From assembly GCA_033812795.1 (NCBI GenBank), contig JAPXSY010000013.1, forward strand, positions 1-53,125: DNA of 53,125 bases, given 5' to 3'. The notes beneath the pieces are model-generated. The model made no database searches. It was not told where the DNA came from and saw only the letters and a program-made list of their open reading frames with translations. How positions within the stretch are numbered: position 1 is the stretch's first letter; each line of letters starts with the position of its first letter. This document shows positions 6,897-15,113 of the stretch, piece by piece. Made by a program: the position numbers and the translations under genes. This DNA is from JAPXSY01 sp033812795 (GTDB lineage Bacteria; Verrucomicrobiota; Kiritimatiellia; RFP12; UBA1067).

Positions 6897-9539
6897 CTAG
6901 GGCGTTGTGAGGCTGGCTGCCACCTTGAAGAAGCGGCGGGGGACTGTTGCCGTGTCAATATCGAATGTGAAGGCAACGTGGCTGCCGGTCGCGCGGATGC
7001 TCTGGCCCGGTACCGGCTGCCAGGTTGCGTTGAGGTCGTCCGTCGCATAGACCGTGTACCAGAGGCCGGCTTCGGCGTTGATGATCGCGAGGGTGGCCGT
7101 GCCGTCGCCGATGACGAATCCCGTGCCGTCCGTGGGGAAGGCTGGCGCGTCGGGAAGGCCGGACGCGAGGTAGTACGTGGTGCCGATCGCCGGGCCGCCG
7201 GTTAAGGTGCCGCCCGTGTAGTAAAACATCCGTCTGTTCCAGTCCGGTGCCGCCGTCGCGTTGGCCGGGATGCTCCACGGCATTCCGGGGCCTGCGGTGT
7301 TCAGCTCGATGCCCGTGCATTTGTAGAACATGTAGTAATAGCACTTCACGGCCAGAGTCGTCGCCGGCAATTCCGGCGGACGCGTCAGGTTCGTGCAACC
7401 CCTGAACATTTGGTTGTAGCAGCTCTCGGCCAGATTCATTGCCGGCAATTCCGGCACGCGCATGAGCCCAATGCAGTCGCTGAACATGTTTATGTAGCAA
7501 GAGGGTGCAAGCGTCGTGGCGGGCAGCGCCGGCGCGTTGGTCAGCCCCGTGCATTTGGAGAACATGTGGTCGTAGCAGGCTGACGCCAGTGTCGTGGCGG
7601 GCAGTGCCGGTGCGCTCGTCAGTGCCGTACAGTCCATGAACATGTTCTTGTAGCATTCGTTAGCCAGCGTCGTGGCCGGCAGTGCCGGCGCGCTCGTCAG
7701 TCCCGTGCATTTGTAGAACATGTAGCCGTAGCTGGATTTGCCCAGCGTCGTGGCGGGCAGCGCTGGCGCCTGCGTCAGGTTCGTGCATCCGTTGAACATG
7801 CCGTTATAGCATCTTTCCGGCAATGTCGTGGCCGGCAGTGCCGGCGCGTTCGTCAGCCCCGTGCAACTGTTGAACAGGTTATAGTAACAATGATTGGTCA
7901 GATTTGTCGCCGGGAGCGATGGTGCGCTGACGAGCGACGCACAGCCTTTGAAGAGGTACGAGAAGCAGTAGGGCGCCATTGCCGGATGCTCGCCGGCGTT
8001 CACCTGCGCATGGTCGAGCAGGGTTTCAAGGTTGCCGGAGCACGTGACCGGCGCCGTGGCGGTAATGCTCCAGGGGGGGCCATCTGGGTTGCCGGTAATG
8101 TAACTGTTGCCTGATCCGCAGAGATACAGCTTATGCTCCCCTGAGCCGTTGGCAATTGCGGTCGCGCCGTCCGTGGTGAAGATCGACCAGAACGTCGTGT
8201 CGGTGGAGTAATACAGTATCCCGTTCCATGATTTTCCTTGCTTCGGCTTGACCTCGAAGGTGTTCGCGCTTGAGAAAGTGATGTACGCGTCCGAGTCTGG
8301 GGGCGTCAGCGCTGACAAGGTCGCTGTCGTGTCCGCACTGTCGATGGTCGCGGCGTAGTGTGCGCCGCCCGCCGTGAAGGTGTAGTTGCCGTTGGGCAGC
8401 CAGAGGCGGAGTTTGCCGGCATTGTCTGCAACGAGGTCGTTCATGCCGTAGGGGTCGAGGCCGGTGACGACGATCAACGCATGGGGCGTGAGGTTGGTCA
8501 CCGTCATGCACCAGACGCGTTGTGAGCCGTCCGTGGGCGCGACGGAGATGCTGTTGTTCGCCAGGTGGACCGCGCCGCCGGTGAAGGTGTTCGCGCCGGA
8601 GACCGTCCCGTTGCTGCCCTGTCCAATGTCCGCGCCGCCGTTCTTGCCTTGCGCGAAGAGCGAGCCGCCGGAGATGGTCACCGTGCCGCCTTTGCCGCCA
8701 TTGCCGCCGCCCACGCCTGCACTGCCGTCGCCGCCGGTGGCCGCGACCCTGCCGCCGTTGATGGTCAGCGTGCCGCCGTCGCCGCCATTGCCGCCGCCGA
8801 TGCCCGCGCTGTTGCTGCCGCCGGTGGCCGTGACCCTGCCACCGGAGATGGTCACTGTGCCGCCTTTGCCGCCATTGCCGCCGCCGATACCCGCACTGCC
8901 GCCTGTGGCTGTGACCACCCCGTCGTTGATGGTCACCGTGCCGCCTTTGCCTCCATTGCCGCCGCCGATGCCCGCGCCGTTGCCGCCGCCTGTGGCCGTG
9001 ACCACGCTGCTGTTGATGATCACTGTGCCACCGTCAATGCCATTACCGCCTCCGATGCCCGCGCCGTACTGGCCGCCCGTGGCTGTCAGCATGTCCGCTT
9101 CGTCGGCTGCCGCACTGGTGATCGAGAGTGATGCGCCCTTCGGGACTTCGATGCCTGCGCGATCCTTCCCCGAGGCCAGCGTGTTCGTGCCCTTGAGGAT
9201 GAGCGAGACGCAGGCGTTCGTCCCCAGCGCGAAAATACACTTGTCGTCGCCGGGCACCTGAAGGTTCAGGTTCCAGACCCTGACCGTGTTCGTGACGCCG
9301 TTCGGGATGACGATGCGCGCCTTGCCTGCCGTGTTGGTGCCGGAGACCATGAAGTTGCCCGACCCGTGAAACGTGAGAACGCCGGTCTGCGAGTTGTACG
9401 TCCAGTTCGGATCGTTGATTGAGGCGTCGTCGTTGAGGTGGACGCTGTTCACCGTCACCCCGATCGGGACGGCGCTGGCGGTGGTCGCGAAGGCGATAAA
9501 GAGCGCGGTGAGGATTTTGCCCCAACTCTGTTCTTTCAT
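6897..9539 (-). CDS. Secreted glycine-rich and BspA-type leucine-rich repeat surface protein
   Basis: The 880-residue protein begins with a signal peptide (about 1-23, ending ASA). Residues about 40-150 are a beta-rich region. About six glycine-rich units of GIGGGNGGKGGTVTI type (about 155-330) suggest a beta-helix. A spacer domain follows, then nine 26-residue units of the form C-Y-x-x-M-F-x-x-C-T-x-L-T-x-A-P-A-L-P-A-T-T-L (about 540-780), related to BspA/DUF285 surface repeats. Each unit carries two Cys. A ~75-residue C-terminal beta domain (GDGTATLAI to RRFFKVA) is shared with the next protein. The ATG at 9539 is chosen because it starts the signal peptide after a GGATAAGGAA site; the open frame runs 34 codons further. 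A promoter candidate lies at 9598-9626. Likely cell-surface adhesion or glycan contact; function not proven. Confidence 0.85.
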   Translation of the reverse strand: MKEQSWGKILTALFIAFATTASAVPIGVTVNSVHLNDDASINDPNWTYNSQTGVLTFHGSGNFMVSGTNTAGKARIVIPNGVTNTVRVWNLNLQVPGDDKCIFALGTNACVSLILKGTNTLASGKDRAGIEVPKGASLSITSAAADEADMLTATGGQYGAGIGGGNGIDGGTVIINSSVVTATGGGNGAGIGGGNGGKGGTVTINDGVVTATGGSAGIGGGNGGKGGTVTISGGRVTATGGSNSAGIGGGNGGDGGTLTINGGRVAATGGDGSAGVGGGNGGKGGTVTISGGSLFAQGKNGGADIGQGSNGTVSGANTFTGGAVHLANNSISVAPTDGSQRVWCMTVTNLTPHALIVVTGLDPYGMNDLVADNAGKLRLWLPNGNYTFTAGGAHYAATIDSADTTATLSALTPPDSDAYITFSSANTFEVKPKQGKSWNGILYYSTDTTFWSIFTTDGATAIANGSGEHKLYLCGSGNSYITGNPDGPPWSITATAPVTCSGNLETLLDHAQVNAGEHPAMAPYCFSYLFKGCASLVSAPSLPATNLTNHCYYNLFNSCTGLTNAPALPATTLPERCYNGMFNGCTNLTQAPALPATTLGKSSYGYMFYKCTGLTSAPALPATTLANECYKNMFMDCTALTSAPALPATTLASACYDHMFSKCTGLTNAPALPATTLAPSCYINMFSDCIGLMRVPELPAMNLAESCYNQMFRGCTNLTRPPELPATTLAVKCYYYMFYKCTGIELNTAGPGMPWSIPANATAAPDWNRRMFYYTGGTLTGGPAIGTTYYLASGLPDAPAFPTDGTGFVIGDGTATLAIINAEAGLWYTVYATDDLNATWQPVPGQSIRATGSHVAFTFDIDTATVPRRFFKVAASLTTP
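8650..9070 (-). repeat. Glycine-rich tandem coding repeat
   Basis: Five to six units of roughly 75-84 bases encode the GGGNGGKGGTVTI-type motif of the first surface protein. The units differ by synonymous and conservative changes, so the array is old enough to have drifted. The opposite strand is open as a proline-rich frame, which is a composition artefact. Confidence 0.8.
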
Positions 9540-9581
9540 GGCGGTGTTCCTTATCCGATACGAGGTGGAAAAGATGGATCT

Positions 9582-9626
9582 CGAAAACACAATTATGAGT
9601 ATATGATGAAGGCACCAAAGGTACAA
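9582..9626 (-). promoter_or_regulatory. Promoter candidate of first LRR protein, element shared with second
   Basis: Read on the minus strand there is TTGTAC (9621-9626), a 17-base spacer and TATACT (9598-9603). The surrounding element CGAAAAC-ACAA-TTATGAGTATAT (9582-9604, plus strand) is closely matched upstream of the second LRR gene at 12609-12632. Conservation between the two paralogues supports a shared regulatory role. Confidence 0.5.
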
Positions 9627-9654
9627 AGGTTTTGAGGGCATGGCTCGGCTGTTT

Positions 9655-9822
9655 TTTTACCGCAGAGGCGCAGAGAGCACAGAGGTTTTTTGGGGCGAGT
9701 GTCCCTGCGAGTGCTGGGACAGAACCGATGGAATCGAGAGAATCGAGGGAATCGAATCACTCGAACCTTACCTATTACCTCTTACCTATTACTTCTTACC
9801 TATTACTTCTCACTTGCTTCAC
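9655..9822. repeat. Mosaic of three quasi-periodic repeats
   Basis: Three word-repeats adjoin: CGCAGAGGCGCAGAGAGCAC (from about 9660), GGAATCGAGAGAATCGAGG (about 9729-9755), and TTACCTATTACTTC units (about 9766-9815). The gap holds no credible gene. The first family recurs inside the start of the second LRR gene. Confidence 0.7.
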
Positions 9823-9827
9823 CGCGC

Positions 9828-12212
9828 CTAGGGCGCTGTGAAACTGGCCTCCACCTTGAAGAAGCGGCGGGGGACTGTCGCATCGCGGGGAATCGTGAAG
9901 ATGACGTTGCTGCCTGTCGCTTGGATGCTGTCGCCGATCTTCGTCCAGTTTGTCTGGGTAAGATCGTCCACCTTGTAGACCGTGTACCAGATGTCCTTTT
10001 CGGCGTTGACGATCCTGATGGTGGCCGTGCCGTCACCGATGACGAATCCCGTGCCGTCTGCGGCGAAGGCCGGCGCGGCGGGATCGGCTGACACGAGGTA
10101 GTACGTGGTGCCGATCTGCGGGTCGCCTTTGAAGGTGCCGCCCGTTTCTTTGAACATGTTGACGTTCCATTCCGTTGCAGCCGTCGCGTTGGCCGGAATG
10201 CTCCACGCCATTCCCACGCCATTCGTGTTCAGCTCGATACCCGTGCAGTTGTAGAACATGTACGCATAGCAGGAGTTAGCCAGATTCGTCGCCGGCAATT
10301 CCGGCAGATGCGTCAGGCTCGTGCAATCCCTGAACATTTGGTAGTAGCAGCTCGCGGCCAGATTCATGGCCGGCAATTGCGGCCCGCGCGTGAGCCCCGT
10401 GCAGCCGATGAACATGGATTTGTAGCAAGAGGGCGCCAGCGTGGTGGCGGGTAGTGCCGGCGCGTTTGTCAGTCCCGTGCAGCCGTAGAACATCTGGTAG
10501 TAGCACTCGGGCGCAAGCGTCGTGACGGGCAACGCCGGTGCGTGCGTCAAGCTCGTGCATCCCCAGAACATGTCGTTGTAGCATTTGGGAGCCAGCGTGG
10601 TGGCGGGCAGTGACGGCGCGTTCGTCAGTGCCGTACAGTCCTTGAACATGCTTAAGTAGCATTCGTTAGTCAGCGACATGGCCGGCAGCGCCGGCGCCTG
10701 CGGCAGACTTGTGCAACCGCTGAACATGCCGAGGTAGCACCGGGGCGCCAGCGTCGTGGCGGGCAGTGCCGACGCCTGCGTCAGCCCCGTGCAGTTCTTG
10801 AACATGTTCCAGCAGCATTCGTTGGCCAGCGTCGTGGCGGGCAGCGCCGGCGCGTGCGTCAGGTTCGTGCAGCCGTAGAACATGTAGGCGTAGCAGCCGC
10901 TGACCAGATTCGTGGCGGGCAGCGCCGGCGCGTTCGTCAGTCCTGAGCAGCCGTAGAACATGCTGTCGTAGCAGCTGTCGGTCAACGTGGTGGCGGGTAG
11001 CGCCGGCGCATGGGTCAGGCGCTTACAGTTCTCGAAGAGGCGCGCGAAGCAGCAGGGATCCATCGGCGGGTGTCCGCCGCCGGACACGGTCGCATGGTTG
11101 AGCAGGGCCTCGATGTTGCCGGAGCAGGCGACCGGGCTGCCGGCGGTGATGAGCCAGGGGGGTGACGAGAGACTGCCGGTTATGTACCTGTTGCCCAACC
11201 CGCAGAGGTAGAGCTTGTACTCCCCGGAGCCGTTGTTCGTTGCGGTCGCGCCGCTGGTGGCAAAGGCCATCCAATTCGTCGTGTCGGTCGAGGCGTAAAG
11301 CGAGCCGTCCCACGAGACCTCCTGCGGCGCGACCGTGAAGGCGCCCGCGCTGGAGAAGGTGAGGCACGCGTCCGAGTCCGGAAACGGCACGGGCAGCGTG
11401 TAGTAGTAGGGGGTGCCGATCTCCGGGGCGTCTTTGAAGGTGCCGCCCGTGCCGTCGAACATCCTGTAGTTCCAGTTCGTTGCAAACGTCGCGTTGGCGT
11501 TGCTCGGGATGCTCCATTGTACTCCGGGGCCTGTGGTGTACACTTTGATGTTCGAGCATCTCTGGAACATTTTGTCGTAGCAATTCGCGACCAGATTCGT
11601 CGCCGGCAGCACCGGCAATTCCGTCAGCCCCGGACAGTCGTAGAACATGTACAGGTAGCAGGATCCCGCCAGCGTCATGGCCGGTAGCGCGGGCGCCTTG
11701 GTCAGGCTCCCGCAGGAGCCGAACATTTGGCGGTAGCAGGCGGGCGCCAGCGTCGTGGCGGGCAGCGCGGGTGCCTTGGTCAGGCTCCCGCAGCCTTGGA
11801 ACATGTAGGCGTAGCAGCCGAGCGCCAGATTCGTGGCCGGCAGCTCCGGTGCGCGCGTCAGTGCCGTGCAGCCCTTGAACATGCTGTCGTAACATGCGTT
11901 AGCCAGCGTCGTGGCGGGCAGCGCGGGCGCGTTCGTCAGGTTCGTGCAGCCTTCGAGCATGGCGCGGCAGCAGGCATACGTCAGATTCGCCGCCGGCGGC
12001 GACGGCGCACTGCTGAGTAGCGTACAGCCCTCGAAGAGGTGCGCGAAGCATTTTTCATCCATCGGCGGATGCTGGCCGTTTTTCACTGCCTTATAGTCGA
12101 GCAGGGTCGCGAGATTGCCGGAGCAGGCGACCCGGGTGTCCGGATTATCGGCGGTGATTTGCCAGCCGTGGGGGGGGACTATCGGCTGTAATCCGGGTGT
12201 TGCCCGTTCCAC
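9828..12212 (-). CDS. BspA-type leucine-rich repeat surface protein, main body (frameshifted from its signal peptide)
   Basis: This 794-residue frame holds two blocks of the 26-residue Cys-containing repeat, seven units then eleven. They are separated by a ~120-residue spacer (PDSDACLTFSSAG to SGNIEALLNH) that also occurs once in the first paralogue, so the architecture looks like an internal module duplication. The C-terminus carries the same GDGTATIRI to RRFFKVEAS domain. The frame starts without a signal peptide; the signal and first spacer lie in another frame at 12145-12567. Joining at the eight-base C tract (12170-12177 on this strand) with one base fewer restores a protein matching the paralogue across GNxxIT-SPPHGWQIT. 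Either a sequencing or assembly error, a pseudogene, or a phase-variable gene. The first Met at 12212 is probably not a real start. Confidence 0.75.
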   Translation of the reverse strand: MERATPGLQPIVPPHGWQITADNPDTRVACSGNLATLLDYKAVKNGQHPPMDEKCFAHLFEGCTLLSSAPSPPAANLTYACCRAMLEGCTNLTNAPALPATTLANACYDSMFKGCTALTRAPELPATNLALGCYAYMFQGCGSLTKAPALPATTLAPACYRQMFGSCGSLTKAPALPAMTLAGSCYLYMFYDCPGLTELPVLPATNLVANCYDKMFQRCSNIKVYTTGPGVQWSIPSNANATFATNWNYRMFDGTGGTFKDAPEIGTPYYYTLPVPFPDSDACLTFSSAGAFTVAPQEVSWDGSLYASTDTTNWMAFATSGATATNNGSGEYKLYLCGLGNRYITGSLSSPPWLITAGSPVACSGNIEALLNHATVSGGGHPPMDPCCFARLFENCKRLTHAPALPATTLTDSCYDSMFYGCSGLTNAPALPATNLVSGCYAYMFYGCTNLTHAPALPATTLANECCWNMFKNCTGLTQASALPATTLAPRCYLGMFSGCTSLPQAPALPAMSLTNECYLSMFKDCTALTNAPSLPATTLAPKCYNDMFWGCTSLTHAPALPVTTLAPECYYQMFYGCTGLTNAPALPATTLAPSCYKSMFIGCTGLTRGPQLPAMNLAASCYYQMFRDCTSLTHLPELPATNLANSCYAYMFYNCTGIELNTNGVGMAWSIPANATAATEWNVNMFKETGGTFKGDPQIGTTYYLVSADPAAPAFAADGTGFVIGDGTATIRIVNAEKDIWYTVYKVDDLTQTNWTKIGDSIQATGSNVIFTIPRDATVPRRFFKVEASFTAP

Positions 12213-12567
12213 GGACGTACAGCTTATAGACTCCGGAGTCGCCTACCGCTTCCATGTTGGCGGTGGTGTTCGTAAGCCATTGCTTCGCGTTGTCGGAGTA
12301 TTCGAGCGTCCCGTCCGAGGATTTTTGCGGCCAGACATAGAATTTTAAAGAGCTTGAGAAGGTGATGTAGGGGTTCGTATCCGGCGACGACATCGGAACC
12401 GCCGCCTCGCCGGCGGAGGCGGCGACCGCGGACAGGCCCGCGCAGGCGAGCGCGAGCATGGACCGTTTCACGCAGAGACGCGGAAACGCAGAGATTGGTT
12501 TCTGGTTTCGGGTTTCTGGTTTCTGGTTTCGGGTTTCTGGTTTCATCCACAGGGCGGCGTTGTTCAT
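12145..12567 (-). CDS. N-terminal fragment of the second LRR surface protein (signal peptide plus spacer)
   Basis: This 140-codon frame supplies the missing start of the adjoining LRR protein. It begins at an ATG (12567) after an AAGAGG ribosome site. Residues 8-17 encode a KPETRNQ repeat; a hydrophobic signal (KRSMLALACAGLSAVAASA) follows. The rest (SPDTNPYITFSSSLKFYV to YKLYVRGTGNTRIT) matches the spacer domain of the first LRR protein. It ends in a short out-of-frame tail (PPPRLANHRR) immediately after the homopolymer. The stretch before the hydrophobic core is built from two dispersed repeats, so the original signal peptide has been extended by repeat insertion. Confidence 0.7.
   Translation of the reverse strand: MNNAALWMKPETRNQKPETRNQKPISAFPRLCVKRSMLALACAGLSAVAASAGEAAVPMSSPDTNPYITFSSSLKFYVWPQKSSDGTLEYSDNAKQWLTNTTANMEAVGDSGVYKLYVRGTGNTRITADSPPPRLANHRR
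12463..12546. repeat. Dispersed repeats inside a signal-peptide coding region
   Basis: A CGCAGAGACGCGGAAACGCAG module is followed by four to five units of GGTTTCTGGTTTCGGGTTTC type (the GAAACC word on the other strand). Both words occur elsewhere (9660-9690 and 131-218). Here they are read in frame as KPETRNQKPETRNQ-FPRLCVKR. Confidence 0.7.
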
Positions 12568-12669
12568 GGTTGACCTCTTGGCTGGATTGAATGCGGGCAA
12601 ACATCATCCGAAAACCGTTATGGGTATATAATGAAGAAAGGACGGGGGTGATGCAAGAGCGTTTTTGCT

Positions 12670-12700
12670 AAACGTTCAACGCTCAACACTCAACGTTCAG
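12670..12700. repeat. CAACGCTCAACACTCAACG word repeat
   Basis: Four imperfect 8-base words (AACGTTC, AACGCTC, AACACTC, AACGTTC) lie between the LRR gene and the transporter. Similar GTTGGGCGTTCGGCGTT words occur near 51660-51680. Confidence 0.6.
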
Positions 12701-12769
12701 GTGTTTTTTCTCGCACGAAAAATTTAATGAACCGCAACGCCTCTCCTTGACGAGACCGTATCAGGTTTG

Positions 12770-12816
12770 GCATTGTTTACACATGTGGACAATGCAACAC
12801 GAATACGTTGCGTTGT
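12770..12816 (+). promoter_or_regulatory. Two mutually exclusive inverted repeats upstream of the SLC12-like transporter
   Basis: GCATTGT (12770-12776) can pair with ACAATGC (12789-12795). The same ACAATGC begins a second hairpin, ACAATGCAACACG (12789-12801), an AATA loop and CGTTGCGTTGT (12806-12816). Sharing one arm between two stems is the layout of an attenuator-like switch, or of overlapping operators. A TTGACG box at 12747-12752 may be a -35. Confidence 0.4.
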
Positions 12817-12834
12817 AAAGACAGAGTTTTGTAA

Positions 12835-15045
12835 ATGGATAACCGCAAACGCTCATCCGGCACCAAGCAGGGATATTCGTTCGGCACTTTCGGCGGTGTC
12901 TTCACGCCGAGCGTGCTGACCATTATCGGCGTGATCATGTTCCTGCGTTTCAACGTGGTGGTCGGCTATGCCGGCCTGTGGAACGCCTTGCTGATATTGG
13001 CCGCCTCAAAGGCCATCACGGTCATCACCGCGCTTTCGCTTTCGTCCATCTCCACCAACATGCGGGTCAAGGGGGGCGGCGCCTATTACCTGATCAGCCG
13101 CAGCCTCGGGCCAGAGTTCGGCGGCGTCATCGCGGTCTTTTTCTATATCGCGCAGACTGTGGCTGTCACCATGTACATCATCGGTTTCACCGAGGCCGTC
13201 TTTTCCGCTTTTCCCAATATACCGCTGTCTTTCCGTGACGTCGCCACTTTAAGCAACTTCATTGTCTTCTTGGTGGTATATATCGGTGCCAATTGGACTA
13301 TCCGCGTACAGTACTGGATCCTGGCCCTCATGATGCTTTCAATCCTTTCATTCTTTATCGGCGGCGCGCTGGGGTTTTCTCCAGAGATTCTGCAGTCCAA
13401 TCTTGCGCCTGAATGGAAGGACGGACACTCTTTGTTCACGATCTTCGCCCTCTTTTTCCCCGCCGTGACCGGCATCATGGCGGGTGTCAACATGTCCGGC
13501 GACCTAAAAGACCCCAGCCGTTCAATCCCGCGCGGCACATTCGCGGCCATCGGTGCCACCGGTTTGATTTACGCACTGGTCACCTTCTTGCTGGCCGGCA
13601 GTGTGCCTAGGGCTGAATTGATCAGCGACGGCTTTGTGATGAAAGATCGCGCGCTTTTCAGCCCGCTCATTTATGCGGGTGTCTTCTGTGCCACTCTCTC
13701 ATCCGCGCTCGGCAGTATGATGGGTGCGCCGCGCATCCTGCAGGCTTTCGCCCGCGATGATGTTTTCCGCGGCATCAAGTGGCTCGGCCGCGGCAGCGGT
13801 AAAAACAACGAACCGCGCTTTGCCATCGCACTGACTTTCGTGATCGCGCAAGCTGGCATCATGGTCGGTGACCTCGACACCGTCGCACCGGTCATCACCA
13901 TGTTCTTCCTGATGACCTACGGTACTGTCAACTTGGCCTGCTTTTATGAGTTCATCTCGCGCAACCCCAGTTTCCGGCCGACCTTCCGCATCAACCATTG
14001 GATCATCGCGCTTGCCGGTGCGGTCGGATGCCTTGTCGTAATGTTCCTGATCAACGCTTTCTGGGCCTTCATCGCCATCTTGTTGGCGCTCTTGCTGTAC
14101 AGCGTGATCCGACGCATCGAGATCATGGTCAAATGGGGCGACATGCAAAGCGGCCTGGCCTATCAGCGTGCCCGCAATGCCTTGTTGCGCCTCGAACAAG
14201 AACGTTATCACCCCAAAAACTGGCGCCCCACCATTCTCGCGCTTTCCGGCGGGGCCTACAACCGCATCCACCTCGCCGAGTACGCCTGTTGGCTCAGCGC
14301 CAGCCACGGCATTGTTTCGATCGGCCAAGTCATACGCGGCAATCTGGACAATCTCGTCGCCCGCCAGCGCGAAGCCGAGTTTTTGCTGCGCAAATTCATA
14401 CGCGAAGAAGGGCTGAACGCTTTTCCCGCTGTGGTTGTCGATAAGAACATTCACGCCGGTGTGCAGGGGATGCTGCAATGCCACGGACTGGGCGGCTTGC
14501 GCCCCAACACCCTTTTGCTGGGCTGGAGCCAGGACGCGGAAAAGTCAGAGGTGTTCTTCGGGCTGTTAACGCTGGCCAAGCGCATGGAGCGCAGTATCGT
14601 CATTGTCGCCAACAAAGCGCTCGATAAGGAGGCTCACACCGTCATCGCCGACGGCGCGATTAACATCTGGTGGAACAATGAGCGCGACGCCTCCCTCTTG
14701 CTGCTGCTGGCCTATCTGCTCAAAAAGAACAGCGAGTGGCGCACCCGTCCCATCCGCATCCTGCGCCCGGTCCCGTACAAAGCCGATGTCATGAGCATCT
14801 CCGCAGCGATGCGTGAAATGCTCGAGGGCGCCCGTATCGAAGCCGAGATCGTCATTCTGCCTTGCGCGAACCCGACTTTTGCGGTGCGTACAGCCATGCA
14901 GCCTTCCGCCGTATTGTTCGCAAGCTTCGACCCTCCGGATGAAGACAATGAAGCCGCAACCGCCGCGCGCATGAAAAAAATCGTCGCGCTGCCGGGGGAT
15001 GTCCTGCTGGTTTACAACGCCGGCTATAATTCCCTTCAGGCCTGA
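12835..15045 (+). CDS. SLC12-type cation-chloride cotransporter / APC-family permease
   Basis: A 736-residue inner-membrane carrier. The N-terminal half holds about twelve hydrophobic segments (from FTPSVLTIIGVIMFLRF near residue 22 to about 430). The SLC12 hallmark KGGGAYYLISRSLGPEFGG occurs near residues 79-97. A hydrophilic C-terminal domain of ~300 residues (from about 440; LRPNTLLLGW near 560) matches the cytoplasmic tail of eukaryotic and bacterial SLC12 members. Family members move chloride with Na+ and/or K+; the exact ions cannot be read. Together with TrkA/TrkH further along it suggests active K+/Cl- balance. Start at 12835 follows GTAAAGACAGAG-TTTTGTAA, a weak ribosome site. The leader has overlapping inverted repeats. 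Confidence 0.88.
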   Translation: MDNRKRSSGTKQGYSFGTFGGVFTPSVLTIIGVIMFLRFNVVVGYAGLWNALLILAASKAITVITALSLSSISTNMRVKGGGAYYLISRSLGPEFGGVIAVFFYIAQTVAVTMYIIGFTEAVFSAFPNIPLSFRDVATLSNFIVFLVVYIGANWTIRVQYWILALMMLSILSFFIGGALGFSPEILQSNLAPEWKDGHSLFTIFALFFPAVTGIMAGVNMSGDLKDPSRSIPRGTFAAIGATGLIYALVTFLLAGSVPRAELISDGFVMKDRALFSPLIYAGVFCATLSSALGSMMGAPRILQAFARDDVFRGIKWLGRGSGKNNEPRFAIALTFVIAQAGIMVGDLDTVAPVITMFFLMTYGTVNLACFYEFISRNPSFRPTFRINHWIIALAGAVGCLVVMFLINAFWAFIAILLALLLYSVIRRIEIMVKWGDMQSGLAYQRARNALLRLEQERYHPKNWRPTILALSGGAYNRIHLAEYACWLSASHGIVSIGQVIRGNLDNLVARQREAEFLLRKFIREEGLNAFPAVVVDKNIHAGVQGMLQCHGLGGLRPNTLLLGWSQDAEKSEVFFGLLTLAKRMERSIVIVANKALDKEAHTVIADGAINIWWNNERDASLLLLLAYLLKKNSEWRTRPIRILRPVPYKADVMSISAAMREMLEGARIEAEIVILPCANPTFAVRTAMQPSAVLFASFDPPDEDNEAATAARMKKIVALPGDVLLVYNAGYNSLQA

Positions 15046-15113
15046 ACGGGCACACCTTTCCTTTATGTTTAAAAACTTCGACATGTCGAACGTTTGCTCA
15101 AGGACTGAACCTT

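Noticed and set aside
8464..9261. Long plus-strand proline-rich frame
   Set aside because: It is the antisense of the glycine-rich repeats of the first surface protein; the GGN-rich code reads as proline on the other strand.
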